DNA of 10,842 bases from JBFISM01 sp041608535 (GCA_041608535.1 JBFISM010000125.1:1-10842), one strand, 5' to 3'. Numbered from the stretch's first letter, positions 1 through 8,055 are shown. Notes: generated by a model not told the origin, from the letters alone. Made by a program: numbers and translations.

Positions 1-1131
<1,131 letters not shown>

Positions 1132-1373
1132 GCTGTGTTGTTGTGTCCGCTGGCTCCTCGTTGCACGACCGCCGGGGGCGTGGCGGGGCGGCCCAGCGGA
1201 CGGCTACTGCCGGACTTCTGGGTGGTGCAACCGGCTCGGGCGAGGCCCTCGCCTTCGGTGGCGCCCGTTGGCGGGTGACGTGGGGACATTCGCTTGCTGC
1301 GCCGGCTGGCACCCCGCCACCGGACTCCGTCGATCGGGAGGGCCCAACTCGGCGGGGTCTTCGCAAGCCGATC
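1132..1373. other. Convergent acs/glpD spacer with inverted repeats
   Basis: This 242-bp spacer lies between two convergent genes, and I see no credible gene in it. It holds a perfect 9-bp inverted repeat, GTCCGCTGG (1145-1153) with CCAGCGGAC (1193-1201), enclosing a smaller CCGCC/GGCGG stem. It also holds a perfect 8-bp inverted repeat, CGGTGGCG (1256-1263) with CGCCACCG (1315-1322). Neither is followed by a T-run on either strand. They could form a bidirectional, U-tract-less terminator or be remnants of intergenic repeats. In DNA this GC-rich some such pairings are expected by chance. Confidence 0.4.
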
Positions 1374-2993
1374 TCAGCTGGCGAATGCCTCCGCCAGCTT
1401 CTCCTTGGCTCGGTCGCCAAAGAGGATCTCGGCGGCCTCGATGAGACCCGGTGAGTCCCGGTACTCCTCCTCCCGGACGACGAGAGAGATCTTGGAGCGG
1501 CGACGCAGGAAGTCGTCGAGGCGAGTGACCATCTCGGTGTCGGCGGCGAAATGCAGCTCGACCCGGAGGTAGTCGGCGTTCTCCATGATGTCCTCGCCCA
1601 TCGCCGGGTCCTCGCGGATCTCTTCGAGCATGGCGAACGCCCGCAGCCCATAACGGCGCCACAGACGGTCGGTGAGCGGCTCGACTCCGGGTTTGGCGCG
1701 CAGATCGTCGAGCTTCATCAGCCTCGCCTGGCGGTAGAACTCGTCGCGGCTGTCGTCGTCGGGCTCGCCGTACCACTCGCCGTCGTCGGGGGCCAGCTCG
1801 ATTCCGAGACTCTCGATCGTCGCGGCCACCTCTTCGCCGACGTTGAGGCAGTCGGTCAGCTTGCCGCCGAACACCGTGACCACGCCGCGATTCTCGTCGA
1901 CCTCGATCTCGTGCTTGCGGGACAGCGCCGTCCAGTCGACCTCCTCGTGGTCGCCCCCGGCACGTTGCACCACGAGCGGGCGTACCCCGGTGCGCTCGGC
2001 GACGATGTCTGCTGCCATGAGCGGTGAAGGGAGGTCCAGCCGTGCGTTGATCTGATCGAGGAGGAAGCTGCGGTCGTCGTGGGTGACGGCGGTGTATGGG
2101 GTATCGACTCGGGTGTCGGTGGTCCCGATGACCGAGCGGTAGCCCATGGGGATCACGTAGAAGAGGCGCTGGGTGTCGTCGTAGAACGCCAGCACCCGTT
2201 CGTGCGGAGTGAGCTGCGGAACGACGAGATGGATGCCCTTCGAGTACACGATGCGGTGTTCGGTGACGATCCCGAGCATCTCGTTGAGCGAATCGACGAA
2301 CGGACCGGTTGCGTTGATCACGAACGTGGCGCTGGTGACGAGCCGCTCGCCGGTTTCCTTGTCTTCGACGTCGATGTGCCAGCCGGAGTCCTCACGCCTC
2401 GCTCCCACCACCTCGACGTAATTGGCCGCCACCGCTCCGACGTCGAGCGCCGAGCGGACGAAACCGAACACGAAACGACAGTCGTTGTCCTTGAGGTAGG
2501 CGTCGGAGTACTCGATCCCGCCCCGCACCGACGACACGTCGATGACCGGCTCGCGTTGCTTGATCTTCTCGGCGGTGAGATACGCAGGTGGTTTGGTCTG
2601 GAAGTTGCCGATGGCCCAGTACGCAGCGCTTCCCAGGGCTCCCAGCCAGGGTGGATGGGGTGCCGACTCGTCGAGTGCGGCGAGGAACCGGATCTCGGTG
2701 ATGTTGGCCGGGTAGGCCTCGATGAGTCGGTTGCGGGACATGGAGAGCTTGCGCACGAGTCCGAACTCGTAGTTCTCCAAGTACTTGAAGCCCCCCCACA
2801 CGAGGTTGGACGACGCCTGGCTGGTGAAGCCGGCGAAGTCGCCGCGGTCGACGAGAGCGACAGACGCTCCGCGTGATGCCAGTGCCGCCGCCGAGACCGC
2901 ACCGTTGATCCCGCCGCCGATGATCAGCACGTCGAACCTCCCGCCAGCGAGCTTTCGGAGGTTGGTTGTGCGCAGCTTCACCTTCGCCAGCAT
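1374..2993 (-). CDS. glpD: FAD-dependent glycerol-3-phosphate dehydrogenase
   Basis: Oxidises sn-glycerol-3-phosphate to dihydroxyacetone phosphate and passes electrons from FAD to the quinone pool at the membrane face. It is 539 residues long, close to the aerobic GlpD norm. The first ATG after the upstream non-homologous stretch gives MLAKVKLRTT. The Rossmann FAD motif IIGGGINGA follows at residues 24-32, then TSQASSNLVWGGFKYLE (57-73), the FAD/substrate region YSKGIHLVVP, IPMGYRSVIGTTDT, GVRPL, and VFGGKLTDC near the end of the catalytic domain. A C-terminal DAO_C-type helical domain closes the protein. The Arg of GVRPL, the Arg of LSRKH and the Lys of GGKLT fit the phosphate-binding Arg/Arg/Lys set of E. 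coli GlpD. The common family motif SSKLIHGGLRYLE is altered here (His to Trp, Leu-Arg to Phe-Lys), which marks a diverged subgroup. The gene stands alone: convergent with acs, divergent from the mutase. No glpK or glpF is in view. Confidence 0.93.
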   Translation of the reverse strand: MLAKVKLRTTNLRKLAGGRFDVLIIGGGINGAVSAAALASRGASVALVDRGDFAGFTSQASSNLVWGGFKYLENYEFGLVRKLSMSRNRLIEAYPANITEIRFLAALDESAPHPPWLGALGSAAYWAIGNFQTKPPAYLTAEKIKQREPVIDVSSVRGGIEYSDAYLKDNDCRFVFGFVRSALDVGAVAANYVEVVGARREDSGWHIDVEDKETGERLVTSATFVINATGPFVDSLNEMLGIVTEHRIVYSKGIHLVVPQLTPHERVLAFYDDTQRLFYVIPMGYRSVIGTTDTRVDTPYTAVTHDDRSFLLDQINARLDLPSPLMAADIVAERTGVRPLVVQRAGGDHEEVDWTALSRKHEIEVDENRGVVTVFGGKLTDCLNVGEEVAATIESLGIELAPDDGEWYGEPDDDSRDEFYRQARLMKLDDLRAKPGVEPLTDRLWRRYGLRAFAMLEEIREDPAMGEDIMENADYLRVELHFAADTEMVTRLDDFLRRRSKISLVVREEEYRDSPGLIEAAEILFGDRAKEKLAEAFAS

Positions 2994-3065
2994 ATCGACC
3001 GGGTTCCCGCCGGGATCGCATCGGGTAGTGCGGCCCGGAGCGCCCCGGGTAGGCTCGCAGCTGCG
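2994..3065. promoter_or_regulatory. Divergent glpD/phosphohexomutase promoter region
   Basis: This 72-bp spacer must carry the 5' signals of both divergent genes. It contains a perfect 10-bp palindrome CGCAGCTGCG at 3056-3065, directly abutting the mutase ATG. It also contains the heptamer CGGGTAG twice in direct orientation (3022-3028 and 3046-3052, 24 bp apart) and a CCCGG/CCGGG stem at 3034-3049. TAGGCT (3050-3055) fits a loose TANNNT -10 placed for a nearly leaderless mutase transcript. No strong Shine-Dalgarno is visible for either gene. The assignment as a shared control region follows from geometry; specific operator function is inference. Confidence 0.4.
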
Positions 3066-4769
3066 ATGACCATCACCACAGATCTGCTCGAAGCGACGCA
3101 CGCTTGGATCGCGGCCGATCCCGATCCCGCAGCACGTGCCGAGCTGAACGAGCTGATCGCATCCGGTGATGGGGAGGAGCTCGCGGAGCGGATGGCGGGG
3201 GCGCTGGAGTTCGGTACGGCGGGCATCCGGGGCAAGGTCGAAGCCGGCTCGAACCGGATGAACCGGGCAGTCGTCATCCGCACGACGGCGGGCCTGGCCG
3301 CGTACGTGCGTCGACATGGGTCCGCGGGGCCGGTGGTCGTGGGTCGCGATGCCCGCTTGTCCAGCGCCCGCTTCATGACCGACACCGTCGGTGTGCTCGC
3401 CGCCGCCGGTCTTCCCGTCGTGTTCTTCCCTCATCCGGTGCCAACACCGCTCGTGGCCCACGCCGCACTCCGACACAAGGCGGCTGCCGCCATCGTCATC
3501 ACCGCCAGCCACAATCCGCCCCAGGACAACGGCTACAAGGTGTATGCGGCCAACGGCGCTCAGATCGTGCCGCCGGTGGACGTGGAGATCGCCGCGGCCA
3601 TCGCCGAGGTGGGGCCGGCGGTCGACGTTCCCCGCATCGAGGATCCCTACGAACACGAAGCTGTTGCAGAGATCGAAGCCGATTTCTTTGCGCGCTACCT
3701 CGACGACCTCCAGCGCATGCGTGAAGGCGATCCGCCTGCGGATCCGGTGGCCGTCTATTCGCCCATGCACGGTGTCGGCGGCCGGTTCGTGGTGGAGGCG
3801 CTCCAGCGCAGCGGGTACAGCAACGTGCACCCTGTGGCCGAGCAATTCTCCCCTGATGGGCATTTCCCAACGGTCGACTTCCCCAACCCGGAGGAGCCGG
3901 GGGCGTTGGATCTCGCAATCGCCCAGGCGCGACGGCTGGACGCCGATCTCATCGTTGCCAACGACCCGGACACCGATCGTCTCGCTGCCGCCGTTCCCGA
4001 CCGGCACGGTGCGTGGCGGCCGCTCACCGGCAACCAGATCGGCGTCTTGCTCGCCGACCATCTCCTGTCCCGCACCCAGCTCGACCAACCCATCGTGCTC
4101 AGCTCGATCGTGTCCACGCCGATGCTCCGATCGATCGCCGACGCATTCGGGGCGACGTATGCCACCACGCTCACCGGGTTCAAGTGGATCTGGAATGCCG
4201 CGCTCGATCTCCAGGAGGAGGGCAAGGGCACGTATCTGTTCGGATTCGAAGAGGCGCTCGGCTATTCAGTGGGACCCGCCGTGCGTGACAAGGACGGGAT
4301 CAGCGCCACGGTCCACTTTCTCGATCTCGTGGCCTCCGCTCAGGCGGACGGGCTCACGGTCCTGGACCGGCTCGAGGGTCTGGCGGAGCATCACGGGCTG
4401 TGGGTGTCGGTTCAGCACAGTGTGGTACGACCGGGCACCGAGGGAGCGGCCGAGATCGCTGCAGCCATGAAGCGGCTCGCCGCCGACCCGCCCGCAACCG
4501 TAGCCGGCGTCGACGTGACGGCGGTGACCGACTACCGCACCGGAGCCGAGTCGAGACCACGTTATCTAGGGGCGACCTCGCTCGTTGAACTGGACCTGGG
4601 ACATCTCGGCCGGATCCTGGTGCGCCCGTCTGGCACGGAACCCAAGCTCAAGCTCTACGTCGACCTCACGGTCCCCCTGGCCGGCCAGACCATGGCGGAA
4701 CTGGAGCCTGTCCTCCTCCGCGAAGCAACCGCGGCCGCCGAAGAACTGGCCGCCTACTTGGAGTTGTAG
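3066..4769 (+). CDS. Phosphohexomutase (phosphoglucomutase/phosphomannomutase family)
   Basis: Interconverts hexose-6-phosphate and hexose-1-phosphate through a phosphoserine and a 1,6-bisphosphate intermediate. This supplies glucose-1-P and/or mannose-1-P for glycogen, trehalose and wall polysaccharide synthesis. The protein is 567 residues, typical of the long PGM2/PgcA/PmmB-like branch. All four domain signatures are present in order: FGTAGIRG near residue 50; the phosphoserine loop TASHNP with Ser148; the Mg-binding loop DPDTDR at 300-305; the sugar-specificity loop FGFEEALGY at 392-400; and the phosphate-binding loop RPSGTEPK at 520-527. The start is the first in-frame ATG, and the N-terminal helix before FGTAGIRG has the length usual for the family. 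There is no clear Shine-Dalgarno, so leaderless or near-leaderless initiation is possible. Sequence alone does not separate glucose from mannose preference, so no symbol is given. It is followed by a palindrome-rich spacer, not a directly coupled gene. Confidence 0.94.
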   Translation: MTITTDLLEATHAWIAADPDPAARAELNELIASGDGEELAERMAGALEFGTAGIRGKVEAGSNRMNRAVVIRTTAGLAAYVRRHGSAGPVVVGRDARLSSARFMTDTVGVLAAAGLPVVFFPHPVPTPLVAHAALRHKAAAAIVITASHNPPQDNGYKVYAANGAQIVPPVDVEIAAAIAEVGPAVDVPRIEDPYEHEAVAEIEADFFARYLDDLQRMREGDPPADPVAVYSPMHGVGGRFVVEALQRSGYSNVHPVAEQFSPDGHFPTVDFPNPEEPGALDLAIAQARRLDADLIVANDPDTDRLAAAVPDRHGAWRPLTGNQIGVLLADHLLSRTQLDQPIVLSSIVSTPMLRSIADAFGATYATTLTGFKWIWNAALDLQEEGKGTYLFGFEEALGYSVGPAVRDKDGISATVHFLDLVASAQADGLTVLDRLEGLAEHHGLWVSVQHSVVRPGTEGAAEIAAAMKRLAADPPATVAGVDVTAVTDYRTGAESRPRYLGATSLVELDLGHLGRILVRPSGTEPKLKLYVDLTVPLAGQTMAELEPVLLREATAAAEELAAYLEL

Positions 4770-4778
4770 CCCTTGGTG

Positions 4779-4885
4779 TCTGTCCCCCCTCCGGGGGCAT
4801 CCGTGGGCGATCGCCAGCCCCCCTACCAAAGCTCCGCTCCTTCGGAGCTCCCGCTCTGGATCCTTCCCCCCTGCGGGGGGACAGA
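4779..4885. repeat. 107-bp palindromic intergenic element with 11-bp terminal inverted repeats
   Basis: The ends TCTGTCCCCCC (4779-4789) and GGGGGGACAGA (4875-4885) are perfect reverse complements. Each end also forms its own small C/G hairpin: CCCCC-loop-GGGGG within 4781-4799, and CCCCCC-TGC-GGGGGG at 4866-4880 with a flanking T-A pair. Inside lie a 10-bp palindrome GGCGATCGCC (4806-4815) and a 7-bp stem-loop (4830-4849). It encodes nothing recognisable. The architecture suits a short non-autonomous repeat (MITE- or REP-like) or a complex terminator after the mutase gene. I cannot see an obvious target-site duplication. Confidence 0.55.
4830..4849. repeat. Stem-loop with core repeated at 8277-8292
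   Basis: AGCTCCG (4830-4836) pairs with CGGAGCT (4843-4849) across a 6-nt loop, a perfect 7-bp stem. The core at 4832-4847, CTCCGCTCCTTCGGAG, differs by a single base from 8277-8292, where it includes the ribosome binding site of the coiled-coil gene. This suggests one dispersed repeat family contributed to both spacers. Confidence 0.55.
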
Positions 4886-4895
4886 TCCCATGCCC

Positions 4896-4916
4896 GCAGT
4901 TTGCGGAGCAAACTGC
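4896..4916. terminator. Perfect 9-bp stem-loop, possible terminator
   Basis: GCAGTTTGC (4896-4904) pairs perfectly with GCAAACTGC (4908-4916) around a GGA triloop. No T-run follows, so it would be a U-tract-less hairpin if it ends the mutase transcript. It could equally be a dispersed intergenic palindrome. The hairpin is certain as sequence; its function is inferred. Confidence 0.4.
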
Positions 4917-4918
4917 AA

Positions 4919-4939
4919 CGCCTCGGCAAAGCCGAGGCG
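4919..4939. terminator. Second perfect 9-bp stem-loop, possible terminator
   Basis: CGCCTCGGC (4919-4927) pairs perfectly with GCCGAGGCG (4931-4939) around an AAA triloop. It begins two bases after the preceding hairpin ends. The tandem pair separates the mutase gene from the fbaB-pckA promoter region, as expected of an insulating terminator, but neither hairpin has a U-tract. Confidence 0.4.
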
Positions 4940-4965
4940 CAGCGACGGGGGTCTCCGTCAAGCGC

Positions 4966-4971
4966 GATAAT
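4966..4971 (+). promoter_or_regulatory. Candidate -10 element for fbaB-pckA
   Basis: GATAAT matches the sigma-A -10 consensus at five of six positions and lies 32 bp before the fbaB ATG. This leaves room for a short leader carrying the ribosome binding site. No convincing -35 hexamer sits 16-18 bp upstream, so the call rests on the -10 alone. Confidence 0.4.
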
Positions 4972-4992
4972 GGCGGTCTGCGATCGATATCT

Positions 4993-4998
4993 GAGGAG
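4993..4998 (+). promoter_or_regulatory. Ribosome binding site of fbaB
   Basis: GAGGAG ends five bases before the ATG at 5004. It is one of the two clear Shine-Dalgarno sequences in the window and fixes the fbaB start. Confidence 0.75.
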
Positions 4999-5003
4999 TC
5001 ATC

Positions 5004-6053
5004 ATGGATCTGGTAGCACTCTTGGGCGACGATGCCGCCTATTTGCTGGAACACGAGTCGAAGGGCATTCCCAAGGACGACCTCACGTTGCCCGGGCCCG
5101 ACTTCGTGGAGCGGGTGTTCGAGCAATCCGATCGAAGTCCGCAGGTCCTGCGCAATCTGCAGAGCCTGTTCGACCACGGGCGGCTCGCCGGCTCCGGCTA
5201 CATCTCGATCCTGCCGGTGGATCAGGGCATCGAGCATTCGGCGGCAGCTTCGTTCGCGCCCAACCCGCGATACATGGATCCGAAGAACATCATCGAGCTG
5301 GCAATCGAGGCCGGATGCAATGCGGTCGCCACCACGCTCGGGGTCCACGGTGTGGTGGCGCGACGGTATGCGCACCGCATCCCGTTCATCGTCAAGCTCA
5401 ACCACAACGAGTTGCTCACGTATCCGGCCACCCACGACCAGGTGATGTTCGGCACCGCCGATCAGGCGTTCGATCTGGGCGCCGCCGGTGTCGGCGCAAC
5501 GGTCTACTTCGGCTCCGACGAGTCGATGCGCCAGCTCCAGGAGGTGAGCGATCTCTTTGCCCGGGCTCACGAGCTCGGGATGTTCACGGTGTTGTGGTGC
5601 TACACCCGTAACAGCGATTTCAAGGTCGATGGCGTCAACTACGAGACGTCCGCCGATCTCACCGGTCAAGCCAATCACATCGGGGTGACCATCGAAGCCG
5701 ACATCATCAAGCAGAAGCAGCCCGAGAACAACAACGGGTACGGTGCCGTCGGATTCGGTCGCACTCATCCGCGGGTCTACGACGAGCTGACCTCGGACCA
5801 CCCGATCGATCTCACTCGGTGGCAGGTCGCCAATTGCTACATGGGCCGCATCGGGCTGATCAACTCCGGTGGGGCGTCGTCTGGGGCCGGTGACCTCGAA
5901 GCCGCCGTGGCCACTGCCGTCATCAACAAACGTGCCGGCGGGATGGGCCTCATCAGCGGGCGCAAGGCATTCCAGCGCCCCATGGCCGAAGGCATCGAGC
6001 TGCTACACGCCATCCAGGACGTGTATCTCGACGAGGCGGTGACGATCGCGTGA
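5004..6053 (+). CDS. fbaB: Class I fructose-bisphosphate aldolase (FbaB/DhnA type)
   Basis: Schiff-base aldolase that condenses DHAP and glyceraldehyde-3-phosphate to fructose-1,6-bisphosphate, and the reverse. FbaB-type enzymes are often associated with gluconeogenic growth. The 349 residues match the length of E. coli FbaB (about 350) and align nearly end to end from memory: MDLVALLGDDAAYLLEH at the start, GYISILPVDQGIEHSA (Asp73), RRYAHRIPFIVKLNHNE, TVLWCYTRNS, SADLTGQANH, then EADIIKQKQPENN with Lys236 as the expected Schiff-base lysine. INKRAGGMGLISGRKAF and a C-terminal DVYLDEAVTIA complete the match. The start is fixed by a GAGGAG ribosome binding site. The stop overlaps the pckA GTG by four bases, so the two are almost certainly co-transcribed and translationally coupled. 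A 2-amino-3,7-dideoxy-threo-hept-6-ulosonate synthase is the distant alternative, but the FbaB-specific residues argue against it. Confidence 0.96.
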   Translation: MDLVALLGDDAAYLLEHESKGIPKDDLTLPGPDFVERVFEQSDRSPQVLRNLQSLFDHGRLAGSGYISILPVDQGIEHSAAASFAPNPRYMDPKNIIELAIEAGCNAVATTLGVHGVVARRYAHRIPFIVKLNHNELLTYPATHDQVMFGTADQAFDLGAAGVGATVYFGSDESMRQLQEVSDLFARAHELGMFTVLWCYTRNSDFKVDGVNYETSADLTGQANHIGVTIEADIIKQKQPENNNGYGAVGFGRTHPRVYDELTSDHPIDLTRWQVANCYMGRIGLINSGGASSGAGDLEAAVATAVINKRAGGMGLISGRKAFQRPMAEGIELLHAIQDVYLDEAVTIA

Positions 6054-7576
6054 GCGTCGAGCTGCCTCCCGCAGCCTCGGTTGCGGTCAACCCTTCACAC
6101 CAAGAGATGCGGGCGTGGGCGCTCGAGCACATGCCGCGCATCGTCGAAACGGAGTTCGGCAACCTGGCGTACCAGGCCGAGATCGTCGCCCGGTTGTCCG
6201 GCTCGACCTTCTTCGTGTCCGACGTCCCGATTGCCAAGAACCGGATCTCCTCCGACGAGGCCGCAGAGTGGGCGGCTCGACAGGACGCGTACATCGCCGA
6301 CAAGCACATGATCCTGATCGAGGGCTACATCGGACCCGATCGGGAAACCCGCACCGGGGCGCGGCTCTACATCGAGGTGACGCAGGCGAACATCCCGGCG
6401 ATGCAGCAGCAGCTCTACTTCCCACCCGACGATGACTGGTCACCGGTGTTCACGACGATATACACACCCGGGTTGCGGGCCCCGGGGAAGCCCGACGAAC
6501 GGCTGATCATCGTCGACCTGGAGAACTACGTCACACGCGTCTTCGGATCCGATTACTTCGGTGAGTCGAAGATGGGTGGACTGCGGATGTGGAACCACTA
6601 CATCTACCAGCGCGGTGGCCTGGGGATGCACTCCGGTTTGAAGAGCTTTCCCGACGTCGATGGCGATGAGAAGTCTGCGCTCATCCTCGGTCTGTCCGGT
6701 ACCGGAAAGACGACGACGACGTTTCGTCAGCAATTGGGCTCGCTCCCCATCCAGGACGATTTCAATGCGCTGCTACCCGGTGGCGAGGTGATCACCACCG
6801 AGAACGGGTGCTTCGCCAAGACCTACGGACTCGATCCCGACGACGAGCCCACCATCTATGCCGGCACGGCTCGTCCCGACGCCTGGCTGGAGAACACGCA
6901 CGTCAACCCGGACGGCGCGGTGGACTTCTTCAACGACAGCCACACCCGCAACGGCCGCTCCACCTTCCCTCTGGCGAACATTCGTCATCGCAGCCCGTCG
7001 GCGGTGCCCAACCCTTCCTACCTGTTGCTGCTCAATCGCAACGAGAACATCATCCCGGCCGTGGCCCGCATCCCCCGCCACATGGCGGCCGCATACTTCA
7101 TGTTGGGGGAGACGAAGGGAACCTCGGCAGGTGGTGCCGCCGAGGCCGGCAAACATCTGCGGGTGCCCGGCACCAACCCGTTCTTCTTCGACGACGATGC
7201 AATGCAGGGGAACCGGTTCCAGGAGCTGCTCGACACGATGCCGGATCTCGAGGTGTATGTGCTCAACACGGGAAGCGTCGGCGGACCTGCTGAGAAACCG
7301 GCGGGGAAGAAGATCCGAATCGACGACACGGCCGCCGTGCTCGCCGGCATCGTGACCGGCAAGATCGATTGGGTCGGCGATCCCGACTTCGGCTACGACG
7401 TGGCGGCCAACGTGCCCGACCTGGACGATCTCGACAAGCTGCAGCCGCGCACCCTGTACGAGCGGCAGGGGAGGGCGGATGAGTACGCGACGACTGTTGC
7501 GGAACTCATCGCCGATCGGCGGCGGTACCTGGCGGGCTACGACCGATTGGATCCGGCGATCCGCAACTCCATCTGA
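6050..7576 (+). CDS. pckA: ATP-type phosphoenolpyruvate carboxykinase-like protein
   Basis: Predicted to convert oxaloacetate plus ATP to phosphoenolpyruvate and CO2, the entry step of gluconeogenesis. It has 508 residues against about 540 in E. coli PckA. GTG at 6050 overlaps the fbaB stop (GTGA). The ATP-PEPCK P-loop GLSGTGKTT lies at 214-222 (Lys220), followed by the kinase-2 Asp pair at 236-237 (QDDFNAL where E. coli has GDDEHGW). The block YFGESKMGG with GMHSG supplies Tyr169, Lys174 and His194, matching E. coli Tyr207, Lys212 and His232 without gaps. NGRSTFP keeps the Arg333-equivalent. Two things are odd: the second lysine (Lys213, a metal ligand in E. coli) reads as Met175, and the N-terminal FTGRSPKDK motif carrying Arg65 is not recognisable (LSGSTFFVSD stands nearby). 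Most well-known actinomycetes use the unrelated-in-motif GTP-type enzyme. The fold is confident; full PEPCK activity is less certain. Confidence 0.85.
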   Translation: MSVELPPAASVAVNPSHQEMRAWALEHMPRIVETEFGNLAYQAEIVARLSGSTFFVSDVPIAKNRISSDEAAEWAARQDAYIADKHMILIEGYIGPDRETRTGARLYIEVTQANIPAMQQQLYFPPDDDWSPVFTTIYTPGLRAPGKPDERLIIVDLENYVTRVFGSDYFGESKMGGLRMWNHYIYQRGGLGMHSGLKSFPDVDGDEKSALILGLSGTGKTTTTFRQQLGSLPIQDDFNALLPGGEVITTENGCFAKTYGLDPDDEPTIYAGTARPDAWLENTHVNPDGAVDFFNDSHTRNGRSTFPLANIRHRSPSAVPNPSYLLLLNRNENIIPAVARIPRHMAAAYFMLGETKGTSAGGAAEAGKHLRVPGTNPFFFDDDAMQGNRFQELLDTMPDLEVYVLNTGSVGGPAEKPAGKKIRIDDTAAVLAGIVTGKIDWVGDPDFGYDVAANVPDLDDLDKLQPRTLYERQGRADEYATTVAELIADRRRYLAGYDRLDPAIRNSI

Positions 7577-7596
7577 TCGCTCTGATACAAAACGAT

Positions 7597-8043
7597 TCAG
7601 CGGGGGTCTTCGAACCGGCCGGGTCGCGTCCCGTCGGAGGCCCGTCCCGAGATCTCAGTGGGCGTAACCACCACCACATGCGCGCCATCGTCGGTCAGCC
7701 AATCCGGCGGCGATCCGCCGTAGGCCGCACGGTACTTCGCCACGAGTCGGGAGACGAACGTGGTTGCGTTGGCAGCGTCGAGAATCGACGCTTCCCCGGC
7801 GATGATCACGGACGTCCAGTCGGCTACGCCGGGGCCCGTGTCGGTGATCTCCACCGAAACCGCTGGGTTGTGTTTGATCGCCTCGAGCCGGCGTCCGTCC
7901 ATCGTGCGAAACGCCAGCACCCCGTTGGCATAGACGAAGGAGAGCGGACCGACGTAGGGAACGTCGCCGTCGACCACCGCAACGTGAGCTACGAGTGCGG
8001 TGGCCAGCAGCTGCGAGATCTCGTGTTCGTCGAGGATGCGCAT
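7597..8043 (-). CDS. PNPOx-like split-barrel (flavin-binding) family protein
   Basis: A 148-residue protein of the pyridoxamine 5'-phosphate oxidase-like split beta-barrel superfamily. Members bind FMN, F420 or haem and include NimA-type reductases. Support comes from the N-terminal helix LDEHEISQLLATA, the strand run HVAVVDGDVPYVGPLSFVYANGVLAFRT, then GRRLEAIKHNPAVSVEI (the helix and strand that bracket the cofactor phosphate site in this family) and WTSVIIAGEASIL. The substrate cannot be read from the sequence. The ATG at 8043 is preferred because the domain begins right after it and a TTCAAT -10-like hexamer sits six bases upstream, as in leaderless actinobacterial genes. A GTG at 8070 would add nine residues. 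It is convergent with pckA (20-bp gap) and divergent from the coiled-coil gene. No link to gluconeogenesis is evident. Confidence 0.82.
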   Translation of the reverse strand: MRILDEHEISQLLATALVAHVAVVDGDVPYVGPLSFVYANGVLAFRTMDGRRLEAIKHNPAVSVEITDTGPGVADWTSVIIAGEASILDAANATTFVSRLVAKYRAAYGGSPPDWLTDDGAHVVVVTPTEISGRASDGTRPGRFEDPR

Positions 8044-8049
8044 CGTTGG

Positions 8050-8055
8050 ATTGAA
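8050..8055 (-). promoter_or_regulatory. Candidate -10 for leaderless split-barrel gene
   Basis: On the minus strand TTCAAT matches TATAAT at four positions and ends six bases before the ATG at 8043, the spacing of leaderless promoters in actinobacteria. No Shine-Dalgarno precedes this ATG. A further -10-like hexamer, TATTGT, is at 8130-8125 on the same strand and could drive a longer leader. Confidence 0.3.

Noticed and set aside
2994..4088. Upstream in-frame extension of glpD on the minus strand (up to 904 codons)
   Set aside because: The extension is antisense to the phosphohexomutase, whose signatures are complete. GlpD homology begins at the ATG at 2993.
4779..4939. CRISPR array or tRNA in the palindrome-rich spacer
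   Set aside because: The stems differ in sequence and spacing, no direct repeat alternates with spacers, and no T-loop or acceptor pattern is present.
4566..5801. Minus-strand open frame of 411 codons across the mutase-fbaB spacer
   Set aside because: It runs antisense to two clearly conserved genes and through the palindromic spacer. The translated product resembles no family I know.
7582..7600. Terminator between pckA and the split-barrel gene
   Set aside because: Only a 4-bp CTGA/TCAG pairing is visible, too weak to support a terminator call.
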